64,000 nucleotides of DNA from positions 3,534,001 to 3,598,000 of the forward strand of contig CP075492.1 in the NCBI GenBank assembly GCA_021613535.1, in the 5' to 3' direction. Positions 31,301-40,374 of the stretch are shown one piece after another. The position numbers and the translations under genes are program-made. Positions within the stretch are counted from its first letter, which is position 1. Each line of letters starts with the position of its first letter. Under the pieces are notes generated by a model that was not told the DNA's origin, searched no databases, and worked only from the letters and a program-made list of their open reading frames with translations. Origin of the DNA: Adineta vaga. Its lineage: Eukaryota; Rotifera.

Positions 31301-32948
31301 CTTCACCATTTAAACAATGCCAAAAGTTATCACAACGAGTATATATCGTATTACATGGCCAATGATCACAATCAGTTTCATCAGTTTGATTTTGTCCATT
31401 CATTATCCTTGGTAATAATTCATTATATTTATCACAAATATATTGAAATAAAATACGTCTCTTATATCGAATCGCTTTTGTATTATGTAAACATGAATAA
31501 TACATATATTCACCATCATGCATCAAACTAATTTCATCTCTAATCCACGGTATATCATCATCGGGAACACATATAACTTCAATAAAATCTTCATCAGATG
31601 TAATAAAAGATTTTGATAATTGCATATATGAATTTGGAACCTGATTGTAAGCTTTAAATGTATCATATGTCAATTGCAAATATTTTAAGTCAAAAACACG
31701 ACTCGCATTCAAAGAAGACAATGAAATATTGCTCCGATAGCATTGTCTATAATTAAATAATACCATTGATCTATGAACAAAATAATTATCATAACGAGAA
31801 TCATTATAACAAATATAAGGATCTTGAAATTGTCCACGATTGAATATTTTCGAATCAGTTTTTTCATAGGCAAAATAAATATTAGTAAATAGAATTGGAA
31901 CACTTGGTATATAAAACATTGGTGGACATTCATGTTCAATAATTTCAATACATTTATCATTTGAACAGAAATTGTTACAAATTGAACCTAATGAAATTGA
32001 TATCGGTAAAATACATCGAAATGCTGACCAACAATTATCTGTTGTTGAATTGTCTTTCACAGAAAACATTGCTTCAAGTAATCGTTTTTGACGTGATTTT
32101 GTGCAAGAACTTGTTAAAGGTGATTCATCACATTTAACATCTTCAAGAAAATAAATTGGTGGATAACCAATCATATTGTCGGCAAATCTATCGATTGTCA
32201 TTGTACTCTTATAAATTTGATAGTCCTTATCAACTTGTGAACAATGTTCTTCATCAAATGGACCATCGAGACAATCGAATTTTCCATCACAAACTTCAGT
32301 CCAATCCAAACAAGATGGGAATGGGCCACGATTGCATTTTATATGACTATAACATGATAAATTATCCGAAATATCTTTATTTAAAAAATAGGAAACTACT
32401 ACATAACTTTGTAACGAAGGATATGAATAAAGATTTTCCAATTCATATTGACACATGGAACCAAATCTGTGTAATGGACAATGGTAGATAGTTTCCTGTT
32501 CCATCATTTGACTATTTGGTGTTGATAATTGATTTAAATAGGATTGATATCGTTCAATAAGATCTATTGGCGCTGACCAATCATATAATTGTTCACTGGT
32601 AATGTTTTTTTCTGATAGTTCAACAAAAGTAAAATGTGGAAAAACAACATCGTTTGGTTGAATAGGATAGTTGGGTGTTAATTCATTCATACAATAAGAA
32701 GTTATTTGTAAAGTTTTATCTACTGCCCATGAATCCACAGTAACACGAAGACAATTATAATATAATGCATTATCACCATTATTATTTGCCTCATCTGTAT
32801 TGAATAAATTCAATTCAGACATCGTAATGATCGAATACGAAAGTATAAAATACAATAGATATATCGTTGAAAACATTATTTTAATAATAAAATGAATGTG
32901 TTCATCATAGTTCGTATTTAAATACTTCAAATTATTGTTATGACGCAA
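28392..32948 (-). CDS. Giant LDLa/EGF-repeat 7TM receptor, copy 2
   Basis: Intronless ORF of 1,518 residues, paralogue of 23189-27949 with matching block order. The hydrophobic N-terminus (MFSTIYLLYFILSYSIITM, about residue 25 on) is probably the signal peptide, so translation may start at that internal ATG near 32876. LDLa modules include DWTEVCDGKFDCLDGPFDE and FWHCLNGEDELGC. EGF-like modules include CLCPVNYYGEQC, CQCYSGWSGKYC, CICPTHKFGPRC, CICSEGFSGVNC and CLCRSCFYGRRC. The C-terminal seven-helix part has HIDQWLNACVACERATT in the TM3 region. Compared with copy 1 it lacks some mid-ectodomain LDLa modules and ends a few residues earlier. Same orientation, about 440 bp apart. Confidence 0.85.
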   Translation of the reverse strand: MRHNNNLKYLNTNYDEHIHFIIKIMFSTIYLLYFILSYSIITMSELNLFNTDEANNNGDNALYYNCLRVTVDSWAVDKTLQITSYCMNELTPNYPIQPNDVVFPHFTFVELSEKNITSEQLYDWSAPIDLIERYQSYLNQLSTPNSQMMEQETIYHCPLHRFGSMCQYELENLYSYPSLQSYVVVSYFLNKDISDNLSCYSHIKCNRGPFPSCLDWTEVCDGKFDCLDGPFDEEHCSQVDKDYQIYKSTMTIDRFADNMIGYPPIYFLEDVKCDESPLTSSCTKSRQKRLLEAMFSVKDNSTTDNCWSAFRCILPISISLGSICNNFCSNDKCIEIIEHECPPMFYIPSVPILFTNIYFAYEKTDSKIFNRGQFQDPYICYNDSRYDNYFVHRSMVLFNYRQCYRSNISLSSLNASRVFDLKYLQLTYDTFKAYNQVPNSYMQLSKSFITSDEDFIEVICVPDDDIPWIRDEISLMHDGEYMYYSCLHNTKAIRYKRRILFQYICDKYNELLPRIMNGQNQTDETDCDHWPCNTIYTRCDNFWHCLNGEDELGCDDFPLIPCSSDEHLCVSAHTNQMMCLSMTNINDNKIDCLGAYDEPKICKKLSRYSIDNYYSLRNGFGTCIDFNNLCCTTEHLFSGKICSELTYLSNNLQYQRKLQTFLCNTFTYENIRLKLFWSYYGITNYFSKNILLSKISTNELFKFNNENRCYKGLHLRIWLNNSLSKSTCLCPVNYYGEQCQYQNQRISLIIKTIQTFSDSRRIPFEIILLLIDDSYERIIHSYEQMNYLFFRDCQQQYHHYLFYSTRTRNQTRNYSIHIDIYEKNSFVYRGSLVFPILNSILPIHRFQLTINIPPIDYKSQHCSKHQCIHGKCMIYLNTQHDQYFCQCYSGWSGKYCQIPSILNCNCSSDSKCIGIDIHNRSICICPTHKFGPRCFLTNTICQRNNHSICQNHGQCIPSDPYRNFLDNRYTCICSEGFSGVNCEVKNYQIHLSFETNFNFLQTIFIHFIENSLSFQPNRTTTFKSIYSMKDSIIIYWSQTFHMVFIEDLKKNYYLITIETNDKPLENITKEIKTRDRCQHINELFNKTILSYKLLQRMKYYHLPCENLLLNLSCFYDDIHLCFCYGYYQQRLTNCFLFNHTMKFDCLGENECINDGECFQIGLDCDKKSTCLCRSCFYGRRCQFTTSGLSLSLDNILGYHIQSLISIKYQSNIIKISILLNIVFILGGFINGILTMITFKNKSLREVGCGIYLLGSSITTLIIIILFALKFWILIFAQISQRFNRLFLQIQCISLDYLLRVFLHIDQWLNACVACERATTIIKGTSFDKRKSKQIAKLIIIIVIIFNMSIFIHEPIYRHLIDEQDEEGNDKRIWCVVTYSSNLQIYNSIINSFQFFAPFLINFISALILITKKSRQQLTIETKRNFKEILRENYRQQKHLFISPVVLVILALPRLILSYVSKCMESSNDSWLFLSGYFISFIPAMLTFIIFVLPSKFYKEEFHKSIVQYKTIVQRRLHI

Positions 32949-33096
32949 ATTGCTTTATGAAATATATGAATAAATTCATTTGTTCCTGCATAAATGCAAA
33001 TAATTTTTTAGTTACTGACGTAAATCTCACAGATTTTTCTTGATAAAAAACGCCATACGCCAATAAATAGACGCATTTTCTGACACACTTTTACAT

Positions 33097-33165
33097 CTTG
33101 AGGATGTGGATGTGGGTTAAGTGTGAATGAAAGTATTTCTTTATAATCCACACCCGTACCTTCAG
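33097..33165 (+). repeat. Copy of dispersed CTTGAGG/TGTGGGT foldback motif
   Basis: CTTGAGGATGTGGATGTGGG with complementary AATCCACACCCG about 30 bases later, making a short stem. Related to copies at 18672, 20086, 33749 and 61571. Confidence 0.4.
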
Positions 33166-33169
33166 AGTT

Positions 33170-33475
33170 GATCGATCTAGTTTAATCAATCAGTTAGAAT
33201 GAAAATTAATTTGCATGTTAACGAAACATGAAGGAATAAAAAACAAGAAAAGTAAGATACTGTTGAACGCCATATGTTAATTCTCTTGCTAATGAACTAG
33301 TTTTAACAAAGTTATCAATTCCGGCAGTTTTTTCTCTAAGAAAAAAAAACATTTCTATTTCAAACTGTTACATAGATGTTTTTGTTCTATCTACAAAATA
33401 TCACAACTCCGCATTAACATGATTTTGTTCTATTTTGTTTATCGTCAAGTCTTTGTCATATTTAAATGAATAGTA
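33170..33475 (-). pseudogene. Relic of a third LDLa/EGF-7TM gene (promoter plus signal peptide)
   Basis: Matches 27840-28135 of copy 1 along its length: the 5' flank (CTAGTTTTAACAAA, GTTATCAATTCC), the start codon region and the signal peptide. The translated start MAFNSILLFLFFIPSCF parallels MSFDSILLLLFFIPSCF of copy 1. The frame stops after about 27 codons at the place where copy 1 continues TDWSNS. Only the promoter-proximal end of a former tandem copy remains. Confidence 0.75.
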
Positions 33476-33478
33476 AAC

Positions 33479-33720
33479 TTATTTTTTGTAAAAAATATTA
33501 ACCCAGGTATCTGATTGACAAACAGATGATATACAATCATTAATAGCTAGTTTATCGGCAAGATCTTGAGCTATTTTATCAAGATTTAAATCTAGTGTTA
33601 AATCTCGTACACAATGTCATTTTCGTTTTTCATTATGAACGTATGGTGGTTCCCTTTGATATATAGTCGATGTATTGTGTACAATAAGTCAATTTTCCGG
33701 TGCTAAATAAAGAAAGAAAT
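33479..33720 (-). pseudogene. Short decayed coding fragment, unknown parent
   Basis: Minus-strand reading gives REPPYVHNEKRK, a TGA, then VRDLTLDLNLDKIAQDLADK with a further LAINDCISSVCQSDTWVNIF ending in a stop. Composition is protein-like and cysteines are spaced as in an extracellular domain, but no start, splice context or family is evident. Confidence 0.3.
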
Positions 33721-33748
33721 TCTGCCTGAAAATGAACTCTTTTTCATA

Positions 33749-34089
33749 TCTTGAGGGTGGATATGAGAGTCTCTCTTTCACTGCCTACAGTTTCATTCAG
33801 ATTCCTATCCCTACCCTCTTTATAGTTACATGCTTCGATACGGGTAGATATAGGTATGGATGAGAGTACATGTGATGAAAACAACATTACACTAAAGATG
33901 TTAACATCTATCATAATTCAGACAGAATCAATCTGATTGACATATTTTCCTCTACTGCGTAGAAAAATGAAATAGATATTTCAGAGGATATGAATATGTA
34001 AGTTCAACATTGTTATGTATTTATGATTTGCAAAAACAGAACATATAGCGATATGAGATGTCGGTATAACAACATCAAACGATGTATAG
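33749..34089. other. Intergenic, another foldback-motif copy
   Basis: Begins with CTTGAGGGTGGATATGAGAG and later has inverted CCTATCCCTACCCTC (33800-33820) and CGGGTAGATATAGGTATGG (33841-33859). No gene seen. Confidence 0.4.
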
Positions 34090-35121
34090 TTACAATAGAA
34101 TCAAAAGAGAAGAAAATGTGTTTTTTTTCAAAACTAATGACGTCGTATATGCGTCATTGTAAATTGTTGTCTCGCTGTTATTGTCATCGGCATAAGTATC
34201 GTTAGTATTTCGGCAATGTAGAAATCGTTGAATTTTTCCTTTAAGATCTTGTAAGATATGGAGACACATAAAAGGAATTAATGGTGGCATACACATTGAT
34301 AATGGAAATAACCATCCAAGAAGATGTTGACCAAAAGTTGGATTCCATAACATTTGTCCTAATTGAATAAGAAAATAACCTCCATTTGTAAGAAAAAATA
34401 AGAAACAAATACTAAATAATTGAAGAGCCATATTTCGATTCTTTGCCCATGTTATTTGTCGACCCATTCGATTCTTTTGTTGAATTATTCGAATAAAAAG
34501 AATCAAATTAAAACAAAAAATCAAACATATCAATGCAAATCCATGCATTATTTGTTCATACAATGCCATAATTGGACTTGTCCATAAATAACAAGCCGCA
34601 ACACAATATGAATTTTCTTCATCATAATAACTTTCACATGGATAAAAGAAAATAAAGATTATATAATAAATTAATGGATAAATAATACATAAACTCAGTG
34701 GAATATAATGACCAATGAGACGTTTAGAAAATCGATTGAAAATTTGTGGATGAAATATAAGAATATGTCGTTCGAATGATGCCCATGTTATGAATAGAAA
34801 ATTTGTTGTAAAGAGATAAAAATCAATAAAATAATAGAAATAACAATAATTTAATGTTCGTGGCCAATGTATTCCGGTAAAATAATAACTTAAACGTATG
34901 GGAACATCAGTTAATGTTTGAATTGCATTGAAAATTAATAAAAGAATAATAACATGATTATTTAATGCACGATATAATGATCGAGTATGAAATATAGAAT
35001 AAAATAGAAATATAAAACAAGGAATTGATGAAATCGTTACTACTAATAGTATACTAAATTGTATTGGACGAAAAGGAGTGAAACCATTCGTTGATGTTGT
35101 TGTTGTTGTTGTATTATTCAT
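34090..35121 (-). CDS. Rhodopsin-class 7TM receptor (orphan)
   Basis: Intronless 343-residue ORF. The Thr/Asn-rich N-terminus is short, with a glycosylation site (NNTT), and seven hydrophobic segments follow. The TM3 end reads ASFERHILIFHP, an ERH variant of DRY. The pair CYFYY (before TM3) and CVAACYLW (second outer loop) can form the conserved disulphide. TM6 includes FLFFLTNGGYFLIQ. The cytoplasmic tail is short and Asp/Asn/Thr-rich. Family resemblance is to the lineage-expanded orphan receptors; the ligand is unknown. It is not close in sequence to the receptor at 1569-2573. Confidence 0.82.
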   Translation of the reverse strand: MNNTTTTTTSTNGFTPFRPIQFSILLVVTISSIPCFIFLFYSIFHTRSLYRALNNHVIILLLIFNAIQTLTDVPIRLSYYFTGIHWPRTLNYCYFYYFIDFYLFTTNFLFITWASFERHILIFHPQIFNRFSKRLIGHYIPLSLCIIYPLIYYIIFIFFYPCESYYDEENSYCVAACYLWTSPIMALYEQIMHGFALICLIFCFNLILFIRIIQQKNRMGRQITWAKNRNMALQLFSICFLFFLTNGGYFLIQLGQMLWNPTFGQHLLGWLFPLSMCMPPLIPFMCLHILQDLKGKIQRFLHCRNTNDTYADDNNSETTIYNDAYTTSLVLKKNTFSSLLILL

Positions 35122-36210
35122 TAGAATTTATTTTAATATGAAAAAATTGTGTAAATGAATCAAATGACACAGATTTTATTCTTTCTCTTCGAAATTATAA
35201 TCTCGAATATAGTAGAAAAGTTATTGAACTAGAAATTTTTCTTTCATTTTATATTAAACATCCAATTATATTTCTCTATGAGTTCTCTCAAATAGAAAAA
35301 ACTTACCTTCAATAGATTCATCGTCTCTTTTACGCACAAATTTCAATGTCGTATGAGCATTTTTCAAAAAAAAAGATAAATTTTACATTCTTATACATTG
35401 TAGTTTGAGGAATTAAGAAGAAGATATATCATCAAGGTAGAGACAAAACGAGGAAAACATGATTTTGAGATTAAATATGTCTACAAATTATTCGCAATTG
35501 AACGATCATAAAACTATTCATGCGTTCTTCTATAAGGTTTTATTTGAAGAAAAAAAAAACAAAGTTTACATTTACATCAATGAATGATGAATGGAAATTA
35601 TTCTTGTAAAAAGTTTTGCTAAAAGTATATAAAAATGGAAACTATTCGTACGTACTAAATAGGAAAATTTCTCTTATGCAGCTTCATACGCACTTCTCAT
35701 CATACTACTTGTCCACGATTCATAGATTCTTAAATATTGACAATGGACTTATTGCAATACTTATAATAAATATTTGATCGAATAATATAGGTTAAAAGTT
35801 GAACAAAGAAAATAGATAATAGATGAATTATTTCGAAACTTTTTTTCGTGTCAAGATAATCGAAACTATGATGGAAATTAAACAACCTATGCTGTTAATT
35901 ATTTTCATTCTCTTCAGTGAATATTGGTCTTGAAGATATAGAACATATAAACTTCCTACAGTCATTAAGCAAAAATTCTATGAAAGTTTTAGTCTTGCTT
36001 TATCATACTATCACATGAAGTTGGTTGGAAAATTTCGTGTTGATAACAGGTGAATTGAGAAAGATTATTTTCGTCGAATACTTATAGATATAATATAATA
36101 TCATATATTTCGTTAGTCATTTATATATGTTGGTAAAAAGAATTTTTCAAGACTCATATATAAATACATGGTCAGATTTTGTCGTAAAGTAAAAACATTT
36201 TTCAAACAAA
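35122..36210. other. Intergenic, divergent promoters
   Basis: Separates the minus-strand receptor from the plus-strand CaaX protein gene. TATATAAATA near 36158 could serve the latter. Otherwise featureless AT-rich DNA. Confidence 0.5.
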
Positions 36211-36762
36211 ATGGCATTAGTCTTTGGTCATAATGAATTTGATGTTGAACGAATCGGTTGTTCAGTGAAAATTGCCGATGATAATGTGGCAAAACTTATG
36301 TATTACCTTTCATGTGTATGTAATGCAATTGAATGTGATCAAGATGAAGATATTCGTCGTTTTACGAATTATTCGAATTGGTATCATTTATCGACTGATG
36401 AGAAAAAATTGCTTCTTGTTATGTGCTATACATTTAGTCCAGATGTTTTCGATGGAAAAGTTTTCTTTCATAGTGATGAACTTTGTCAAGGATCAGCTAA
36501 TGAATTTTATAAAATAAGTCAAGTACGCCAACGACTTATTGCTGTTGAATCGATTATAATAGCTGGTCGAACACATCAAGTCACGAAAATAATGACTTAT
36601 ACAATGCCTTGGATGAGAACATACTATTTTGAACCCATGCAAAGATTAGCTCGACAACTTGCAAATTATTCAGAACGACCACAGATTACTAGTTCACAAT
36701 ACAGACGGTCAATGCCATCGCCACCCGTAACAAATAATGATTGTTGTTGTGTGATTTCATAA
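36211..36762 (+). CDS. 183-residue CaaX-tailed protein, unknown family
   Basis: Intronless ORF starting MALVFGHNEFDVERIG. A compact alpha/beta-looking body has three cysteines near residue 36 (CVCNAIEC). The last third becomes Pro/Ser-rich and ends NNDCCCVIS. The tail is a CaaX box (CVIS) preceded by two more cysteines, the classic farnesyl plus palmitoyl arrangement of Ras-type proteins. However, no P-loop or GTPase motif is present, so it is not a small GTPase. Probably a peripheral membrane adaptor. A poly(A) signal AATAAA follows at about 36779. Together with 2842-4341 it is one of two predicted prenylated proteins here. Confidence 0.7.
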   Translation: MALVFGHNEFDVERIGCSVKIADDNVAKLMYYLSCVCNAIECDQDEDIRRFTNYSNWYHLSTDEKKLLLVMCYTFSPDVFDGKVFFHSDELCQGSANEFYKISQVRQRLIAVESIIIAGRTHQVTKIMTYTMPWMRTYYFEPMQRLARQLANYSERPQITSSQYRRSMPSPPVTNNDCCCVIS

Positions 36763-37610
36763 ACGATTCTATTTTTCAATAAAATAATTTTTAAATATTG
36801 AGCAGAAGGAGTCAGAACTGATGGGCAAGGTAACAAAGTAATGAAATATCAAAGAGTCAATGATTAAAGAACTATGCGATTTGTCAGTTTTTTAAATTCA
36901 TGAATCATGGCGATTACGCTGTCACTTCTTGCAAGCACTATCATTTGTTAGGAAAATAAATTGCAGAAAAACTAACTAAAATCATGACATCGAAAAATGT
37001 TACATAGAACAATTTTAAAAGAATAAGGAGAATAGTTGAAATGTTTTACAATGTATATATATAGTTAACAACTGAAAAACTCGTTTATATATTCAGTAAT
37101 TAACAAACTCATTCTGTGTATATAATATCGCTTCTTAAAAAAACTCATTTCATGAGAAGTGAATATAATACATGTAGTTACAAAGAAAGGAAGAGGAAAA
37201 TATTATTACACAAAAACATGTCAGTTAAATGAAGATTTTTTGACTCTTTTTAACAGCACCAAAAGTTTTTGAATCGTCAAATTTAATTAAGAAAGTAAAA
37301 TAGCATTTTAATTAATCTGACATGACTTCACAATCAGTAAATGAGCAACTGTGGTCTACAGACAAACTAATCTCAGCCAACTATCATAGATGTGACCACT
37401 AAAACTATAAAAGTTAGTATTCATAGTTACACGAAAACTTAGAATAGCTTTTAAAAGATTCATTGAATTTCCCGAGTTTAATGTTGTACATTTAAAACTC
37501 ATATCACGTCTATAATTCATTTTAGTGGTCAATATTCCAGAACTAGCTTACAAGTTATCGCGATAAGTCAAACGGTATTTGCGTAATTTTAACTTCTTCC
37601 CCTCGGTTTT
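36763..37610. other. Intergenic region
   Basis: AT-rich, no supported gene. The part after 37300 may hold very degraded upstream sequence of the pseudogene that follows. Confidence 0.45.
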
Positions 37611-38135
37611 ACTTATAGCAAATCCACATCAACTTCCTACTCAACTTAAAATCAACAAGATTATTAGTTCCAACATCATCTTTCGAACAATACTCGCAAC
37701 TCTACTCTGTATATTCACGAACTCTAACATGTCCATCCAATAGAATATCGATTGACTATACATTTCATCAAATGTATCATAGTGATTTCGTCACTCAAAC
37801 TTGGATTGAATATTTAACTCCTTCCGTTGGAATCTTTTCTATATTTGACTTTCGATGGACAAGTACAGCAACATTTCACGCTCTACGAATGTTCTGTGAG
37901 CTAACTAGCATGCGACACTTTCTCAAAGTCTGAATCAATTCTATTCCAATCAGTATGTTAATCAAGTTGTGACAATAAAATAACTGTTTGAACTACAAGC
38001 ACAAGCACTGATTAGTCAGTTCAGAACTTCTACTACTAATAGTTTTTTATTATCTCTCTTCATGATTCGTAATACAACGCAAAGCAATTGTATGTACTCT
38101 GGACTGCAAAAAAACTAACAAATAGATCAGTTAGA
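37611..38135 (+). pseudogene. Decayed member of a large lineage-specific family
   Basis: One plus-strand frame reads from about 37617 to a TGA near 37932. It includes RLLVPTSSFEQYSQLYSVYS, RTLTCPSNRISIDYTFHQMY and HSDFVTQTWIEYL. A second frame resumes with QFYSNQYVNQVVTIK, a stop, LFELQAQALISQFRTSTTNS and FLLSLFMIRNTTQSNCMYSG. The phrases resemble a very abundant rotifer membrane-protein family of unknown function that I know by pattern, not by name. At least one frameshift and two stops show the copy is dead; further broken frames continue to about 38370. Confidence 0.55.
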
Positions 38136-38764
38136 TGTATACAATGTACTCGTCTCAACTGACCGGTTTTTTCTGGTTGTTATTAAGAAAGTGAAATCTT
38201 CTGTTACAAGTGTTTCTTTCGAAACGGCTGGTCAGAAACAACATCATCCGAAAAACAAGTTCCATATACAGACTATTGACGATCGCACTGTCAGGAGTAG
38301 TCGTATCTTTTTGATTGCACGTAAATATTAAATGAAAAAGTGTTCTTTCTTCTGTTGACAATATTCGCATATCTTTCTAGTCGGATAATATAAGATAGAT
38401 AAAATAAAAGATGGCGCGCAACATCGTGTAATATTGTCTATTAAATAAGCGTACGTTTAACTATAGTATCTTCTACAAACGATATACAACTACGATAGAT
38501 ATATACCAAGTTTATTACTCATGGATATTTGTCTTTATTGATCAGTATATAGTCAAGCAAATCCTTTCTTTATTTATGTAACCTTTTCTTTATTCACACT
38601 TTGTTATTTTACTTCTTTGAAAGTAAAAGCTTAAATGACATTTGTTGTTCTTCAATCAATATTCATTGATATTAATCCTTCGCTGTATTTTCTTTCATTT
38701 GAAGTTTTTTTTTGCTCATTTGCATAATTTTATCGATCAGAATCATCAATTTTAAAATCTATTA

Positions 38765-39994
38765 ATGGATTATTCGTCAAATAATTCTCGTCCATTAACA
38801 TTTCTTGAAAGTCATCTTCAAAGAACAAAACTTGCAAAAGAAACCAATTGGAAATCTTCACTTCCATTGAAATGTTTTATAGTTTTTCTAATTATCTTTT
38901 CTCTTGGTTTAATAATTCTCACAACAACTTTAGTTATTACATTTGCATCATTCTACAAATCAATAACAATATCTAAAACAGGTATGTCGAATCATTAACA
39001 ATCAGATGATTTTCTCTCATTTGCAAAAAGTAGAATCAAGCACATCAACTAACATTATCACGGAAACAAGTTCGTATGTCTTTATAAAAATCAACTTAGT
39101 TCTATTGTTTCGACTATTTAGCGACATTGTCAACCAATATTACATGTGGAAAACAAGAAATTTCGCCATATGTACCATTTCAACGTATCTATGGAGGAAT
39201 AGAAGCAATACCAAATTCTTGGCCTTGGGTAATGAGATTTCATTTCCCTTTCTTTTTCTTACAATAAATAAAATCCTTTTCTTTTTAAGCTTGTTTTCTA
39301 TATTGAAAATCTTCCATGTAATTCTACGAATTGTCCATCAACTATTTGTGGTGGAACATTAATTCATCCTCAATATGTTCTTACAGCTGCACATTGTATC
39401 ACATCAACAAATGGATCATCAACTCGAATTATTGCTGGTTTACATAATATTTCATCAACAAGCGAACGAAATATTCGTCAAACTCGTCGAGTCGAAAGAA
39501 TTTTTCTTCATCCAACATTTGATCGACTTGCACCACTTGGTGATATTGCTATTCTTCAATTATCTATTCCATTTTATCTTAATAAATACATTCAATTAGC
39601 CTGTTTACCTGGAATACAACCACTAGCTAACGAAACAGTAATTATTGCTGGATGGGGATCGGAAGAATTTCGAGGAATATATGCGCCTGTACTTAAACAA
39701 GCAGTAACACAAGTGATTGGTGATTGTAATCAATGGTGGTCAACGGAAGGTGTTGATGAACGACGACAGATTTGTGTTGCTAATAGTACAACAGGTGTAT
39801 CAGCATGTAGTGGAGATAGTGGTGGTCCACTTCTATCAAAAGATTCAGAAAATCGCTGGATTGTCTCAGGTGTAGCATCATATGTCGAAAGATTTAATTG
39901 TAAAACAAATAATAGTAAACCAAATGTTTATACACGTGTTGCCTATTATCTTCCATGGATTAATCAGATTATTCAATCAAATAAATTTATATAA
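38765..39994 (+). CDS. Type II transmembrane serine protease (S1 family)
   Basis: Exons 38765-38981, 39122-39228 and 39290-39994 join in frame to 342 residues. The N-terminal cytoplasmic stretch ends in a helix at about 33-60 (CFIVFLIIFSLGLIILTTT). The stem is short and the activation site is R94/IYGG. Catalytic triad: H143 (LTAAHC), D193 (GDIAIL) and S285 (GDSGGP). The residue six before the catalytic Ser is Ser instead of Asp, and the 216-equivalent appears to be Val (GVASYV), so specificity is predicted chymotrypsin- or elastase-like, not trypsin-like. C81 may tether the stem to the catalytic domain after activation. Works at the cell surface on extracellular proteins; substrate unknown. 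Confidence 0.85.
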
Positions 39995-40374
39995 CTATTT
40001 CTTTTTTCAATTTTTATTAAAAAGTGCAAAAAATTATCGGTCTAGGTGTGATCGAATTCATTAACAATGTCAATCGATATAATATACAAAATAACAGCTT
40101 TCTTTTCTTATCTGAATATATATATATCTATATAAAAGAGCACGTGTCAAAAATCGATTAATATCCGAGAAAAGAAAACGATTGATAATATATATATATA
40201 CATTTATTATTTTTTTCGTCTGTCAAAAATAATTGGATAATATCGTTTTGATTCATATAAACCTTGTTGATTATTGATAGATTTATATTTTGCTTTTCTT
40301 TCTTATATATATATTGAAATCAACATACGTCACAATAACGATTCTCAAATAAACATAATTTCTATATCAATAAA
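39995..40374. other. Intergenic with TA-rich tracts
   Basis: Several TATATA runs (40118-40128, 40188-40201, 40305-40312); it includes the promoter of the urea transporter gene. Confidence 0.5.

Noticed and set aside
24151-32491. Numerous 60-110-codon ORFs on the plus strand under the giant receptor genes
   Set aside because: Antisense shadows of AT-rich coding sequence; no motifs.
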